A stretch of DNA of 64,000 nucleotides, from NCBI RefSeq assembly GCF_003326675.1, contig NZ_JPWF01000002.1, forward strand, positions 310,001 through 374,000. Direction: 5' to 3'. The notes below the pieces were generated by a model, which was given only the letters and a program-made list of their open reading frames with translations, was not told the origin of the DNA and made no database searches. The number at the start of each line of letters is the position of its first letter. The first letter of the stretch is position 1. This DNA is from Thalassospira profundimaris (lineage in GTDB: Bacteria > Pseudomonadota > Alphaproteobacteria > Rhodospirillales > Thalassospiraceae). The position numbers and the translations under genes were made by a program. Positions 28,165 through 37,348 of the stretch are shown here, piece by piece.

Positions 28165-28842
28165 TTGACCGAAGTTGTCAGTTTCAGGAATGTCGGGGTC
28201 CGATACGAATCCGGGCCTGAAATTTTGCGCGACCTGAACTTTTCTTTGGGCCGTGGCAGTTTCCATTTCCTGACCGGGGCTTCGGGGGCGGGCAAATCGA
28301 CCCTGATGCGGCTTCTATATCTGGCGTTGCGCCAAACCCGTGGCGAAATCAATATTTTTGGCCGCGACAATATCCGAATCCCGCGCGAAGAACTTCCGGC
28401 GATTCGCCGCAAGATTGGTGTCGTGTTTCAGGATTTCCGCCTGATCAATCATCTGACCACATTTGAAAACGTTGCCTTGCCGCTGCGTGTTGCCGGGGTC
28501 GAAGACCTGCAAATCAGAAAGAACGTTACCGAACTTCTCGAATGGGTCGGACTGGGGGATCATATCAATGCACAGCCATCGCGTCTTTCGGGTGGGCAGC
28601 AACAGCGTGTTGCTATTGCGCGTGCCGTCATCGGACGCCCGGCCCTGCTGCTTGCCGACGAACCGACGGGCAACGTTGATGACCGCATTGCCATGCGGTT
28701 GCTGTATCTGTTCGAAGAACTGAACAAACTGGGCACGACTGTCCTGATTGCCACCCATAACCGCCAACTGGTCAGGCGATTTGGCCATACCCAGTGGCTG
28801 CTCGAAGGCGGCACACTCCACGACGTCACTCATAGTAGCTGA
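28165..28842 (+). CDS. ftsE: Cell-division ATP-binding protein FtsE
   Basis: ABC-type ATPase that with FtsX activates septal peptidoglycan hydrolysis. 225 residues. Walker A GASGAGKSTLMRLLY, Q-loop VVFQDFRLINHLTTFENV (diagnostic for FtsE), signature [14 protein letters not shown], Walker B LLADEPTGNVD and switch ATHN. Start is TTG at 28165 with GGAG 8 bases upstream; the only nearby ATG is out of frame. Followed by ftsX after 48 bases. Confidence 0.95.
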   Translation: MTEVVSFRNVGVRYESGPEILRDLNFSLGRGSFHFLTGASGAGKSTLMRLLYLALRQTRGEINIFGRDNIRIPREELPAIRRKIGVVFQDFRLINHLTTFENVALPLRVAGVEDLQIRKNVTELLEWVGLGDHINAQPSRLSGGQQQRVAIARAVIGRPALLLADEPTGNVDDRIAMRLLYLFEELNKLGTTVLIATHNRQLVRRFGHTQWLLEGGTLHDVTHSS

Positions 28843-28890
28843 TAGCCAGAACGACCCAACCAACCGGATCAACAGGACCGAACGACGATC

Positions 28891-29793
28891 ATGGCATTTC
28901 GCGCACCACCATCGCACCTTCCGCTCGAAAGCGATTCTTCCTCGCGCTTTTTGCCGAGTATCGTCGCTTTGATGGTGGCGTTGCTGACCTTCTCGATTGT
29001 CGGTCTTGCCGCCCTTCATGACAGTGTCGGTCGATGGTCAGGCAAGATCGAAGGCAGCCTTTCCATTCAGGTGCCGCCGACCGAACTTGCCAATCGCACC
29101 CCGGCCGAACGCGAAGAAGCCCTTCAGAAAACGGTTGATACCATCATTGACGAGATATCAAACCTGCCCGGCATTTCCCGGATCGAGGAACTAAGTCCCG
29201 ACACCATGGCCGCACTTCTTGAACCATGGCTTGGCCCGGATGAAGTGGTCAGCGAACTTCCAATACCGCGCATTATCGAAATCACCCCTGAAACCGGTTT
29301 CAATTTTGATGCTCTTGAAACCCGGCTGGGCACCATCGCGCCCGAGGCTGTTCTTGATGATCATCGCATCTGGATCGAACGGATTGCAGATGTGGCGTTT
29401 TCGGTCGAACTTGCCCTTGTTCTTCTGATTGTCGTGCTGTTTGGCGCCACCATTCTGTCGGTGGTATTTGCCACCCGTTCGGGTCTTTCGATCCATCACC
29501 GGATCATTGAATTGCTGCATCTGATCGGTGCGCAGGATGGCTATATCGCCAAACAGTTCGGGCGCTATAATCAGCGACTGGCCTTTTTCGGTGCGTTGAT
29601 CGGACTTCTGATCGCCCTTCCGGTTTCGGCATTGATTGCGTGGCTTGGTCTGCGGGCCGGATGGCCGATCCCGTCCCTTGTTCTAAGCCCGGGCTTCATT
29701 GCCCTGATCGTTGCCATTCCCTTCATCGTTGCAATGGTTGCCGGGATCACAGCCACCCGCACCGTTCTTCGGGTATTACACCGGATGTTGTAA
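28891..29793 (+). CDS. ftsX: Cell-division permease-like protein FtsX
   Basis: Membrane partner of FtsE, 300 residues with the family's four membrane segments: one near residue 27 to 50 (SIVALMVALLTFSIVGLAAL), then an extracytoplasmic loop of about 120 residues (including SIQVPP and GFNFDALETRL), and three C-terminal segments (VELALVLLIVVLFGATILSV, FFGALIGLLIALPVSALIAW, GFIALIVAIPFIVAMVAG). The loop binds a hydrolase regulator in other bacteria; which one is used here cannot be seen. Not a transporter in the usual sense. Confidence 0.93.
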   Translation: MAFRAPPSHLPLESDSSSRFLPSIVALMVALLTFSIVGLAALHDSVGRWSGKIEGSLSIQVPPTELANRTPAEREEALQKTVDTIIDEISNLPGISRIEELSPDTMAALLEPWLGPDEVVSELPIPRIIEITPETGFNFDALETRLGTIAPEAVLDDHRIWIERIADVAFSVELALVLLIVVLFGATILSVVFATRSGLSIHHRIIELLHLIGAQDGYIAKQFGRYNQRLAFFGALIGLLIALPVSALIAWLGLRAGWPIPSLVLSPGFIALIVAIPFIVAMVAGITATRTVLRVLHRML

Positions 29794-29910
29794 GGCGCAG
29801 CGGAGCTTCGTATAGTCCGTTGTTGACCTTCTTCCCTTTTGGGATCATGGCCTTGGCCATCTCAGGAGTTCCGAATATATGCCAGCCCACCGCTACCAAG
29901 GCCCGCATTC

Positions 29911-30630
29911 ATGAGCAAGCCCCCGCTTAGTGTTCAGCACCGCCGCCGGTTCCGCCGGTTTCGCTTCCTGCTTTCAACCCTGATTATCCTGGGTCTTCTG
30001 TGGGCCGGGGGATTTGTCTGGTATGTCAATTCTATCCCGGTCACCGTTGAAAACCCCAACCAGCGCACTGACGCCATTGTGGTTCTGACCGGTGGCAGTG
30101 AACGGCTTTCCGAAGGTCGCCGGTTACTGACCCATGGCATGGCCGACAAACTGTTCATTTCCGGTGTCTATCGCGGGGTGGAGGTTGACGAACTTCTTTC
30201 TGTTGGAAAATCGGACCCGCGCCTGATTTCATGTTGTGTCGTCCTTGGTCACATCGCGGAAAACACCCGTGGCAATGCACTGGAAACCGCGATCTGGGTA
30301 CGTGATGAAGGCTATAAAAGCCTGCGTATCGTTACCGCAAACTACCATATGCCAAGATCACTTCTGGAATTCAAAAGCCTGATGCCTGATGTCGAAATCA
30401 TCCCGCATCCGGTCTTTCCCGATACGGTCAAGATCGAAAATTGGTGGCGCTTCCCGGGCAGCACAGCCTTGATCGCCAGTGAATATAACAAATTCATGTT
30501 TGCCAGCCTGCGGAACTCGTTGTTGCAATGGCTACCAGGTGAAGGCCGCCCGGTATTGCCAAGTCCCGGCGGCAATACCCCTGCACCGCAGGAATATTCG
30601 GCATCCAATGCCACAGACAAGAACAGCTAG
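29911..30630 (+). CDS. YdcF/ElyC family membrane-anchored protein (DUF218)
   Basis: A 239-residue DUF218 protein with an N-terminal membrane helix (FLLSTLIILGLLWAGGFVWYV) after a very basic cytoplasmic end (HRRRFRRFR). DUF218 motifs: DAIVVLTGGSERLSEGRRLL, NTRGNALETAIWVRDEGYKS and IVTANYHMPRSLLEF. Relatives (ElyC, SanA, YdcF) affect envelope polysaccharide or peptidoglycan metabolism; the reaction is unknown. I begin at ATG 29911, directly before the basic segment; an earlier in-frame ATG (29839) would add a non-conserved Pro-rich leader. It lies between ftsX and plsC. Confidence 0.87.
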   Translation: MSKPPLSVQHRRRFRRFRFLLSTLIILGLLWAGGFVWYVNSIPVTVENPNQRTDAIVVLTGGSERLSEGRRLLTHGMADKLFISGVYRGVEVDELLSVGKSDPRLISCCVVLGHIAENTRGNALETAIWVRDEGYKSLRIVTANYHMPRSLLEFKSLMPDVEIIPHPVFPDTVKIENWWRFPGSTALIASEYNKFMFASLRNSLLQWLPGEGRPVLPSPGGNTPAPQEYSASNATDKNS

Positions 30631-30745
30631 GGTCACAGCCCCGAACAATCAGCGTTTTCCGATTGCAATATAGCTGTTACAAAGCAGCAAAGATGACGGT
30701 CATATGAATGGGAATTGACCAAAGGCGTATGAAGGACGTTTCTGA

Positions 30746-31525
30746 ATGAGAACCCTCCGCGCGTTAGTGTTTAACGTGTTGTTTTTTGGCGGCACCGCGA
30801 TTTTGTGTCTCAGCCTGCTGCCCTTGATGTTGTTCGGGCGCAAGGCCAACCAGTTCGTCGGTCATGTCTGGTGCCGGTTGGTGCAGTTCATGCTGCGCTA
30901 TTCTGTTGGTATGCGCAGACGCTTTACCGGGCTTGAAAACCTTCCTGAAGGCCCCTGTATTCTTGTGGCCAAGCACCAGTCTGCGTGGGAAACCCTGACC
31001 TTCCATACGGTCGTTCCTGACCCCGCCTATATCCTGAAAAAAGAACTGACCAAGATTCCGGTCTTTGGTCAGTTCCTGACGCTGTCGGGTCAGATTGCAG
31101 TTGACCGTTCCGCCGGTGCATCGGCCCTTAAAGATATGATCAAGGGTGCGGCCAAGGCATTGAAAGAAAACCGTCAGGTCATCATTTTCCCGGAAGGCAC
31201 GCGTACCCCGCCGGGCTCAAGCCAGCCATACCACCCCGGTATTTATGCGCTTTACAAAGCGTTTCCCGAAACCAAGGTCATTCCGGTTGCGCTTAATTCC
31301 GGGATGTTCTGGGGACGGCACAGCTTCATGAAATACGGCGGCTTGGTCACGATGGAATTTATGAAGCCGATCGAGCCCGGACTTGATCGCAAGACCTTCA
31401 TGAACGAGGTCAAGGAACGGATTGATAACCGTACCAAGGAACTTGAATCCGAAGCGCAGAAGGAATTCCATCTGCCGATGCTGACATCCGATGATATCGA
31501 GGCAAGGCAGGATAGCGCGTCCTGA
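30746..31525 (+). CDS. plsC: 1-Acylglycerol-3-phosphate O-acyltransferase
   Basis: Membrane acyltransferase converting lysophosphatidic acid to phosphatidic acid. 259 residues with an N-terminal hydrophobic helix (VLFFGGTAILCLSLLPLMLF), catalytic block KHQSAWETL (HX4E in place of the usual HX4D), substrate block IFPEGTRTPPG and the later VIPVALNSGMFW. The Glu variant is common in this subgroup. Its order after ydcF and ftsEX is conserved in alphaproteobacteria as far as I recall. A shared terminator follows. Confidence 0.92.
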   Translation: MRTLRALVFNVLFFGGTAILCLSLLPLMLFGRKANQFVGHVWCRLVQFMLRYSVGMRRRFTGLENLPEGPCILVAKHQSAWETLTFHTVVPDPAYILKKELTKIPVFGQFLTLSGQIAVDRSAGASALKDMIKGAAKALKENRQVIIFPEGTRTPPGSSQPYHPGIYALYKAFPETKVIPVALNSGMFWGRHSFMKYGGLVTMEFMKPIEPGLDRKTFMNEVKERIDNRTKELESEAQKEFHLPMLTSDDIEARQDSAS

Positions 31526-31570
31526 TGCCTCAGGGTCCCGGCCCCACAGCCAGTCCTGATATAGAAATTG

Positions 31571-31606
31571 AAAAGGCCGGTGATGCGTTTTGCATCCCGG
31601 CCTTTT
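31571..31606. terminator. Bidirectional terminator between plsC and EamA gene
   Basis: AAAAGGCCGG-t-GATGC, loop, GCATC-CCGGCCTTTT: a 15-bp stem with one bulged T, flanked by A and T runs. Confidence 0.85.
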
Positions 31607-31632
31607 TGATGTCTGGGGTTTGTCGTTAAACC

Positions 31633-32583
31633 CTAGGATTTCTTGCGGGTCGCCTGCCAGATCCCGAACGCAATCAGCACAATCCCGCCCAGATGATACA
31701 TGTGCAATTCTTCACCAAGGAAGATGATTGCCAGGACGCTGGCAAAGACCGGCATCAAATACAGGAACACACCGGCATTGGCTGGCCCGACAATCGCAAC
31801 ACCCTTGTTCCAGAACAAATATCCAAGGAAGGCTGGCCCAGCACCGATATAGAAAATCTTGAGCATATCGGGCCATGCCGGATCAAGATGGGTGAAGAAC
31901 GGTTCGCCATCGACAACCACCGACCATGCATAAAGCGGGGTCAGGAAGCACAAACCGATCAGGGCAGAGACAAAAACAAGGCTTAGCGGATGAACACCTT
32001 TGGGCGCACGCTTAAGCAACATTGAATAGGCCGCCCAAACCATCGCCGAGATCATCGCAAATACATCGCCCGACACGAAATCCATGCGGGCAAAGACCGA
32101 AAGATCACCTTTGGCAATGATGGTCGCTGTACCGGCCCCGGCAACAAGAACCCCGACCCATTGGCCGAGCTTTGGCTTATCGGCACTCAAAACTGCGGCA
32201 AACAGCAGGACCCATACCGGGGTTGTCGCATTCAGAAGACCGGTATTGACCGCGGTTGTGTTGTAAGCCGCCAGATAGATCACGACCGAAAACAGAAATA
32301 CGCCGGTAAAGCCGATCAGGAACATCGACATCTTGTGCTGTGCCATCAGTTTCAGGTCACGGCCAAGATATTTGAAGCAAACCGGGAACAGCATCACCGC
32401 CGCCACGACCCAGCGCCAGAACGACAAGGCTTCAAACGGAACCGTCGCATTTACGCCACGTGCCACAACATGGTTTGAACCCCACATCATCGCGCAGGCC
32501 ACCAGCATCAGATAGGCAATGGTCATCGGCGTTTGATCGCCTGTCGATCCGCTGGTTGCAGTTGGTGTATTGGCCTGTGCCAT
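31633..32583 (-). CDS. EamA/DMT-family transporter (first copy)
   Basis: Drug/metabolite transporter superfamily permease, 316 residues, ten predicted membrane helices in two EamA repeats: MTIAYLMLVACAMMWGSNHVVARG opens the first (shown in part: MLVACAMMWGSNHVVARG), and VSGDVFAMISAMVWAAYSML the second; MPVFASVLAIIFLGEELH is the usual C-terminal motif. Substrate unknown. The start overlaps the chaC stop by one base (TGATG), so the two are coupled. It differs clearly in sequence from the second EamA gene at 33191-34072. Confidence 0.9.
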   Translation of the reverse strand: MAQANTPTATSGSTGDQTPMTIAYLMLVACAMMWGSNHVVARGVNATVPFEALSFWRWVVAAVMLFPVCFKYLGRDLKLMAQHKMSMFLIGFTGVFLFSVVIYLAAYNTTAVNTGLLNATTPVWVLLFAAVLSADKPKLGQWVGVLVAGAGTATIIAKGDLSVFARMDFVSGDVFAMISAMVWAAYSMLLKRAPKGVHPLSLVFVSALIGLCFLTPLYAWSVVVDGEPFFTHLDPAWPDMLKIFYIGAGPAFLGYLFWNKGVAIVGPANAGVFLYLMPVFASVLAIIFLGEELHMYHLGGIVLIAFGIWQATRKKS

Positions 32584-33146
32584 CAGATACCAGCCCCCAT
32601 GTTAATCTCGCCATATTCGCGGCGGACAAGATCCATCAGATCATGCAAGGGCGGATCAACGATCCCCATTTCATCAAGATGCAGCACGGTATTTTCCAGA
32701 TATTCAAGGTTGGGGCCGACACTTCCATGTGCTGCCACGATGATTTCAACAGCAGTACGCACCGGCAAATTCCCGGCATATTGCTGATGGGTGGGGTCGG
32801 CGACATAGGTATGCGCAATCACGGTTCGACCGTCTTCCAGTTCGACCTCGACGTCGGCCGGTATATAGGTGTTGGTCACAAGTTCCCGCTCGTCGAGATA
32901 GGCCTTTACGGCATTCCAGTTTTCCGGCGCGATGCGAAAAGCATTGCCCACGCAATCACCCCCCGAATTAAGGCCAAGAACCAGCCCCGGATTTTCCGGT
33001 GTGCCGCGATAATGATGGGAATAGATACAGAACGACCGGTGATAGCCGCGTAAAAGGGCACGTGCCCGTTCCGCAAAATCAAATCCCGGTCGCCACAACA
33101 ACGATCCGTATCCAAAGACCCATTTTTCGGCGGCGTCGCTCACCAT
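32583..33146 (-). CDS. chaC: ChaC-type gamma-glutamylcyclotransferase
   Basis: Glutathione-specific gamma-glutamylcyclotransferase family, producing 5-oxoproline and Cys-Gly. 187 residues, typical for ChaC. Opening motif WVFGYGSLLWRPGF binds the gamma-glutamyl group; YLDERELVTNTYIP holds the presumed catalytic Glu; HQQYAGNLPVRTAVEII and PNLEYLENTVLHL are family segments. It is sandwiched between two EamA permease genes and coupled to the downstream one. Possible role in glutathione turnover; export of products by the neighbour is speculation. Confidence 0.92.
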   Translation of the reverse strand: MVSDAAEKWVFGYGSLLWRPGFDFAERARALLRGYHRSFCIYSHHYRGTPENPGLVLGLNSGGDCVGNAFRIAPENWNAVKAYLDERELVTNTYIPADVEVELEDGRTVIAHTYVADPTHQQYAGNLPVRTAVEIIVAAHGSVGPNLEYLENTVLHLDEMGIVDPPLHDLMDLVRREYGEINMGAGI

Positions 33147-33190
33147 TTCCTCCGGTCGCGTTTCTTTATGGTTTCTCAGATTACGTGAAA

Positions 33191-34072
33191 CTAACGTTTC
33201 ATGATCACCAATGCCACCCCAAGAGCAGCAATTCCAAACCCGGCAAATCCCAGCATGCCAAGATGTTCGTCAAACAGAACCCAGGCAAAGAACGCAGCAG
33301 TTGGCGGCACAAGATAAAACATGCTGGCCACCCGGGTTGCTTCGCCCTGCTTGATCAGAACCATCAGCAACATGATCGCCCCGATCGACAGAACAAGCAC
33401 CAGCCACGCCATGGCCAGAATGAAATTCGTGCTCCACTCGACCGTAAGATCATCCTTGAACAGGGCAACGATCCCGACGAAGAACGCAGCAGCGATATAC
33501 TGGATGACCGTACCGCTCATCAAATCCATGCCGGTACAGAAACGCTTTTGATACAATGTTCCCGCCGTCATCCCGAACAGGGCCATAACCGCCAAACCGA
33601 TGCCAAGCGGCGTGATGCCAATGCCATCCCCGATCTTGGGCAGCAGCACAAGTGCCACGCCAACGAGCCCCAGAAGAAGCCCGCCCCATTGACGCATGGA
33701 AACCCGTTCCCCCAAAAGGCTGCCAACTACCGACGCCGTCACAACCGGCTGAAGGCCGACAATCAGGGCGGCAAGCCCCGATGGCAGGCCGGTATCAATG
33801 GCCCAGAACACCCCGCCAAGATAGATGCCATGCACCAGCATCCCGGCCGTTGCGATATGGGATGCCTCGCGCAATGTTTTCGGCCATCTGGCCTTCAGCA
33901 ACATCACAACCGGCACCATCAGAACAATCACGATGGCAAAGCGGACAAACAGGAAAACGAACGGATCAGCATATGGAAGGCCGAACTTGGCCCCGACAAA
34001 GCCGGTGCTCCAGAGAAACACAAAGACAAACGGCATGATCCGGCCAAATGCCGGATGGTTGGTGGCAGACAT
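33191..34072 (-). CDS. EamA/DMT-family transporter (second copy)
   Basis: Ten-helix DMT permease of 293 residues. First repeat begins IMPFVFVFLWSTGFVGAKFGL, with FVRFAIVIVLM; second repeat includes LAVMALFGMTAGTLYQKRF; the end reads AWVLFDEHLGMLGFAGFGIAALGVALV. FLWSTGF and PTAAFFAW are typical of the YdcZ/RhaT-like EamA subgroup. Substrate unknown. It lies between tyrA (89 bases upstream on the same strand) and chaC (44 bases downstream). A short inverted repeat TGAAAC-TAAC-GTTTCA covers its stop codon. Confidence 0.9.
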   Translation of the reverse strand: MSATNHPAFGRIMPFVFVFLWSTGFVGAKFGLPYADPFVFLFVRFAIVIVLMVPVVMLLKARWPKTLREASHIATAGMLVHGIYLGGVFWAIDTGLPSGLAALIVGLQPVVTASVVGSLLGERVSMRQWGGLLLGLVGVALVLLPKIGDGIGITPLGIGLAVMALFGMTAGTLYQKRFCTGMDLMSGTVIQYIAAAFFVGIVALFKDDLTVEWSTNFILAMAWLVLVLSIGAIMLLMVLIKQGEATRVASMFYLVPPTAAFFAWVLFDEHLGMLGFAGFGIAALGVALVIMKR

Positions 34073-34161
34073 GGTTATCCCCTATAACCGAACCCGGCGG
34101 GCAATGCTTTTTGGGGCGCATCTCCCACCGAATGACAGTCTGCGGCCGCGGACTGTCCTTG

Positions 34162-35127
34162 TTATTCAGCGGGCTTTTTCTTGCCCTTTTCGTCGCTTTG
34201 GCGATTCTCACCCTCGGCGGAGAAGTTGGTGAAATACTGACCCGCATCAACAATACCGCGGCGAATTTCGCGGGTACGGGTAAACAGATCAAACAACTTG
34301 TCGCCTTCGCCCCAGCGAATGGCACGTTGCAATGCCATCAGGTCTTCCTGGAAACGTCCAAGGACCTCAAGCACCGCTTCGCGGTTATTCAAAAACACGT
34401 CCCGCCACATGGTCGGATCGGATGCGGCAATACGGGTAAAGTCACGGAAACCGGTCGCCGAAAACTTGATAACTTCCTGACGCAGGGCGTCTTCAAGATC
34501 GGTTGCCGTTCCGACAATCGTGTAGGCAATCAGGTGCGGCAAGTGCGAGGTAATACCAAGAATACGATCATGATGATCGGCATCCATGCATTCGACAAAC
34601 ATGCCACATGCTTCCCAAAGGGCTTTGACCTTTGCGGTTGCGGTTTCCGGTTCCCCTGCAATCGGGGTCAGGATGCACCAGCGTTCCTCGAACAGTTCGG
34701 GAAAACCTGAATCCGGACCGGAATGCTCGGTCCCGGCAAGTGGATGGCCCGGAACGAAATGAACGCCTTCGTCGAGATGCGGGGCAATGTCACGAATGAC
34801 AGATTGCTTGACCGATCCGACATCGGAAACAATCGCACCCTTTTTCAATGCACCGGAAAGCTGTGCGCCAATGGCTTCGTTTGCCCCCACCGGCGCACAG
34901 ATCATCACCAGATCCGCATCACCAACCGCTTCTTTGATGTCGCAATAGGCCTCATCGGCAATGCCAATTTCAAGCACACGGTCACGGGTCTTTTCAGAAC
35001 GCACCGCACAGGTAATCTTGTTGGCAAGGCCGTCGCGTTTGATGCGACGCGCCATGGATGAGCCAATCAGGCCCATGCCGATAAAAGCGACAGTTTCAAA
35101 AAGCGGTTGGGATGCAGTATTGGTCAT
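34162..35127 (-). CDS. tyrA: Cyclohexadienyl (prephenate/arogenate) dehydrogenase
   Basis: NAD-dependent oxidation of prephenate or arogenate in tyrosine synthesis. 321 residues. Rossmann motif VAFIGMGLIGSSMARRI; VMICAPVGAN; SDVGSVKQSVI; the catalytic His region PGHPLAGTEHSGPDSGF; and ITSHLPHLIAYTIVG. The presence of hisC and chorismate mutase directly upstream (1-base gap to hisC) makes this an aromatic amino-acid unit. The basic end (EKGKKKPAE) carries no recognised domain. No ACT domain is visible, so feedback control by tyrosine would have to be direct. Confidence 0.95.
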   Translation of the reverse strand: MTNTASQPLFETVAFIGMGLIGSSMARRIKRDGLANKITCAVRSEKTRDRVLEIGIADEAYCDIKEAVGDADLVMICAPVGANEAIGAQLSGALKKGAIVSDVGSVKQSVIRDIAPHLDEGVHFVPGHPLAGTEHSGPDSGFPELFEERWCILTPIAGEPETATAKVKALWEACGMFVECMDADHHDRILGITSHLPHLIAYTIVGTATDLEDALRQEVIKFSATGFRDFTRIAASDPTMWRDVFLNNREAVLEVLGRFQEDLMALQRAIRWGEGDKLFDLFTRTREIRRGIVDAGQYFTNFSAEGENRQSDEKGKKKPAE

Positions 35128-35128
35128 T

Positions 35129-36226
35129 TTATTGGTTCACAAAGTCTTTGATGGCCTGAAGACAGATGTCCATTTCTTCTTTCGTGCCGATGGAAACACG
35201 AAGCATCTGCGGCAGACCGTAGGCACCGATTTTGCGCGGGATCACGCCACGGGCCATCATGAAATCATTGGCAGCATCAGCATTCTTGCCTTCGCCTGCC
35301 GGGAATTCGATCAGCACAAAGTTGCCATAGCTCGGATGCGCGATCAGGCCATTGATGGCATTGATCTCGTCACGGAACCAGGCCAGCGTTTCCGCATTGT
35401 GGCGCACGCATGCATTGACGAAATCATCGTCATCAAGGGCCGCAACACCGGCTTCCTGGGTCGGCAGCGGAACGTTGAACGGGTTACGCAGACGCTGCAA
35501 CACATCGGCAATTGCCGGCGGAGCATAGCACCAGCCAAGACGAATGCCGCCAAGACCATAAATCTTGGAAAATGTGCGGGTCATCACGGTGTTATTGCCC
35601 GCTTTCACCAGTTCCTCGCCCGCGCTGTAATCTTCCTGACCGGTCATGAATTCGGCATAGGCCGCATCGACCACCAGAACAATATCCTCGCGCAGGCCAT
35701 CCCGCAGACGCTTCATCTCGGCATCAGAGATATAGGTCCCGGTCGGATTGTTCGGGTTGGCAACAAAGACGATCTTGGTCTTGTCAGTTACGGCTGCAAG
35801 CAGCGCGTCAACATCGGTCGTCATGTTAGCTTCAGGTGCGGTCACCGGTGTTGCACCAACCCCCATTGCCGCAATCGGATACATCAAGAAGCCGTGCTGC
35901 GAATACAGAACCTCATCGCCCGGACCGGCATAGGCACGGATCAAAAGGGTCAACAGTTCATCAGAACCGGCACCGCAAACAAGTTGATCGACTTCAAGGC
36001 CGTATTTCTCGGCAAGCTTGTTACGCAGAAGATCACAGCCACCATCCGGGTAACGATGCAGACGGCTTGCAGTGTTGCGCAGAGCTTCCATTGCCTTGGG
36101 GCTCGGGCCAAGGGCACCTTCGTTGGATGACAGCTTGATGATGCGCTGGGAACCATCAGTGCTGGATTTGCCGCCTTTATACGGCGCAATATCAAGAATT
36201 CCGGGGCGTGGGGTGGGCGCAGACAT
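35129..36226 (-). CDS. hisC: Histidinol-phosphate/aromatic aminotransferase
   Basis: PLP-dependent class I/II aminotransferase, 365 residues. Motifs: KLSSNEGALGPSP, RYPDGGCDLLRNKLAEKYG, CGAGSDELLTLL, FVANPNNPTGTY, VDAAYAEF, and TRTFSKIYGLGGIRLGW with the PLP Lys221. HisC-type enzymes in tyrA operons often act on phenylpyruvate/hydroxyphenylpyruvate or prephenate as well as imidazole-acetol phosphate; its location between chorismate mutase and tyrA suggests an aromatic role. I chose ATG 36226 with GGGAGA upstream; an earlier in-frame ATG at 36259 adds 11 non-conserved residues. Confidence 0.93.
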   Translation of the reverse strand: MSAPTPRPGILDIAPYKGGKSSTDGSQRIIKLSSNEGALGPSPKAMEALRNTASRLHRYPDGGCDLLRNKLAEKYGLEVDQLVCGAGSDELLTLLIRAYAGPGDEVLYSQHGFLMYPIAAMGVGATPVTAPEANMTTDVDALLAAVTDKTKIVFVANPNNPTGTYISDAEMKRLRDGLREDIVLVVDAAYAEFMTGQEDYSAGEELVKAGNNTVMTRTFSKIYGLGGIRLGWCYAPPAIADVLQRLRNPFNVPLPTQEAGVAALDDDDFVNACVRHNAETLAWFRDEINAINGLIAHPSYGNFVLIEFPAGEGKNADAANDFMMARGVIPRKIGAYGLPQMLRVSIGTKEEMDICLQAIKDFVNQ

Positions 36227-36279
36227 AACGTAGATTCTCCCAGAGGAAGCGGCGGCCAAAAGCAGCCAGCCAGAAATTG

Positions 36280-37173
36280 TTAATTCAGTGCGTCTTCTGA
36301 TATCGGCACCGCATAGGCACCAACCACGCGCAGGCTTTCGGGGGCAAGCCCCTGCTCGGACAGCGTGGCCTGAAACGCATCGGCGCGATTACAAAAGAAT
36401 CCCGGCACATCAACAAGAACAAAACGCCGATCCGCCGCCGTATCATCAGAAAAGCCAAGGATTGTCGCGCCGTCGATGCCATCCGCAATTTTTTTGCGCA
36501 CGGTATCCATCGAAATTTCCTTCGACAGGCTGACAACGAACAGAGTCCGGTCATCGCCACTATCTTCAAGATCAATCGCGGCAAGCACAAAGCCCTCGGT
36601 CTGTTCACCACGGCCAACCGGACGTCCGCCAAATGGCAGTTTCGACACGACCTTGACCGGGGTTTCATCGGTCAAAAGCGTCCACCAAGGCATGGCTTCG
36701 CCAAGTTCGGGTTTCGGGAACACACCAACCGCAGCCCGACCGTCTTCAAGGGCGCCGAATGCTTCGCGCGGGATATCAAACTCGATGATTTCGTTCAGAC
36801 AGCCGAAATTCAAACGTGCCAGTTCCCAGCAATCCTGCCCATCGGCATTGCGGCAAAGTGCAACGGTGTACGGGGCTTCAAGCCGTGTCCCCGCCGCAAT
36901 CATTTCGCGCCAGATCTGGATCAGGGCCGATTTCGGAAAGGCACCATCATGACGATTGACCAATGTCCGCATGATGCGGGCTTCACGAGCCGGACGATAG
37001 GGCACTTTGACCTTGCCACCGGCTGCAATCACACGGTCCTTAAAGGCCCCGACAGCCTGGACAACTTTGGTGCGCCGAATGATCAGGAATTGCAGGGTCT
37101 GATCGATTTCATCGATTTCGCCGCGCAAGCCATCAAGGTCAAGATTTGCCAAATTTTCGTCGTTACACGCCAT
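36280..37173 (-). CDS. Chorismate mutase with long C-terminal domain
   Basis: AroQ-type chorismate mutase domain at about 12 to 105 (LRGEIDEIDQTLQFLIIRRT, VPYRPAREARIMRTLV, LIQIWREMIAAGTRLE), making prephenate. The remaining 190 residues are not a recognisable prephenate dehydratase catalytic domain: the substrate motifs of that enzyme are not visible. The final 80 residues (RTLFVVSLSKEISMDTV to AYAVPISEDALN) look ACT-like, suggesting allosteric control by an aromatic amino acid; this is inference. First gene of the chorismate mutase-hisC-tyrA series, divergent from metX. Confidence 0.85.
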   Translation of the reverse strand: MACNDENLANLDLDGLRGEIDEIDQTLQFLIIRRTKVVQAVGAFKDRVIAAGGKVKVPYRPAREARIMRTLVNRHDGAFPKSALIQIWREMIAAGTRLEAPYTVALCRNADGQDCWELARLNFGCLNEIIEFDIPREAFGALEDGRAAVGVFPKPELGEAMPWWTLLTDETPVKVVSKLPFGGRPVGRGEQTEGFVLAAIDLEDSGDDRTLFVVSLSKEISMDTVRKKIADGIDGATILGFSDDTAADRRFVLVDVPGFFCNRADAFQATLSEQGLAPESLRVVGAYAVPISEDALN

Positions 37174-37348
37174 GATTCACTCTTTTGTAAAACGGCGCAC
37201 AGTATTAGGACAGGGCCACCGAATTGCAAAGAAAAGATTGACTAAACCCCACCGTATTCCTAGCTAGGACAGACTGACTTCCATCATTTTGAAGGAAAGT
37301 CAGGCCTTGTTGACAAGGATAACAACACTTCAGGGAAGAACGATATTC

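Noticed and set aside
33186-33201. TGAAAC-TAAC-GTTTCA inverted repeat over the EamA stop codon
   Set aside because: Short, no T-run, and partly coding; not enough to call a terminator or operator.
34961-36130. 389-codon plus-strand open frame opposite tyrA and hisC
   Set aside because: Antisense shadow of well-supported genes. Similar shadows at 32999-34087, 58276-59436, 59482-60501 and 26890-27771 are rejected for the same reason.
37174-37348. Possible SAM riboswitch upstream of metX
   Set aside because: The SAM-II core (GCTAAAAAG-type 3' element and matching loops) is absent; only a simple hairpin is seen.
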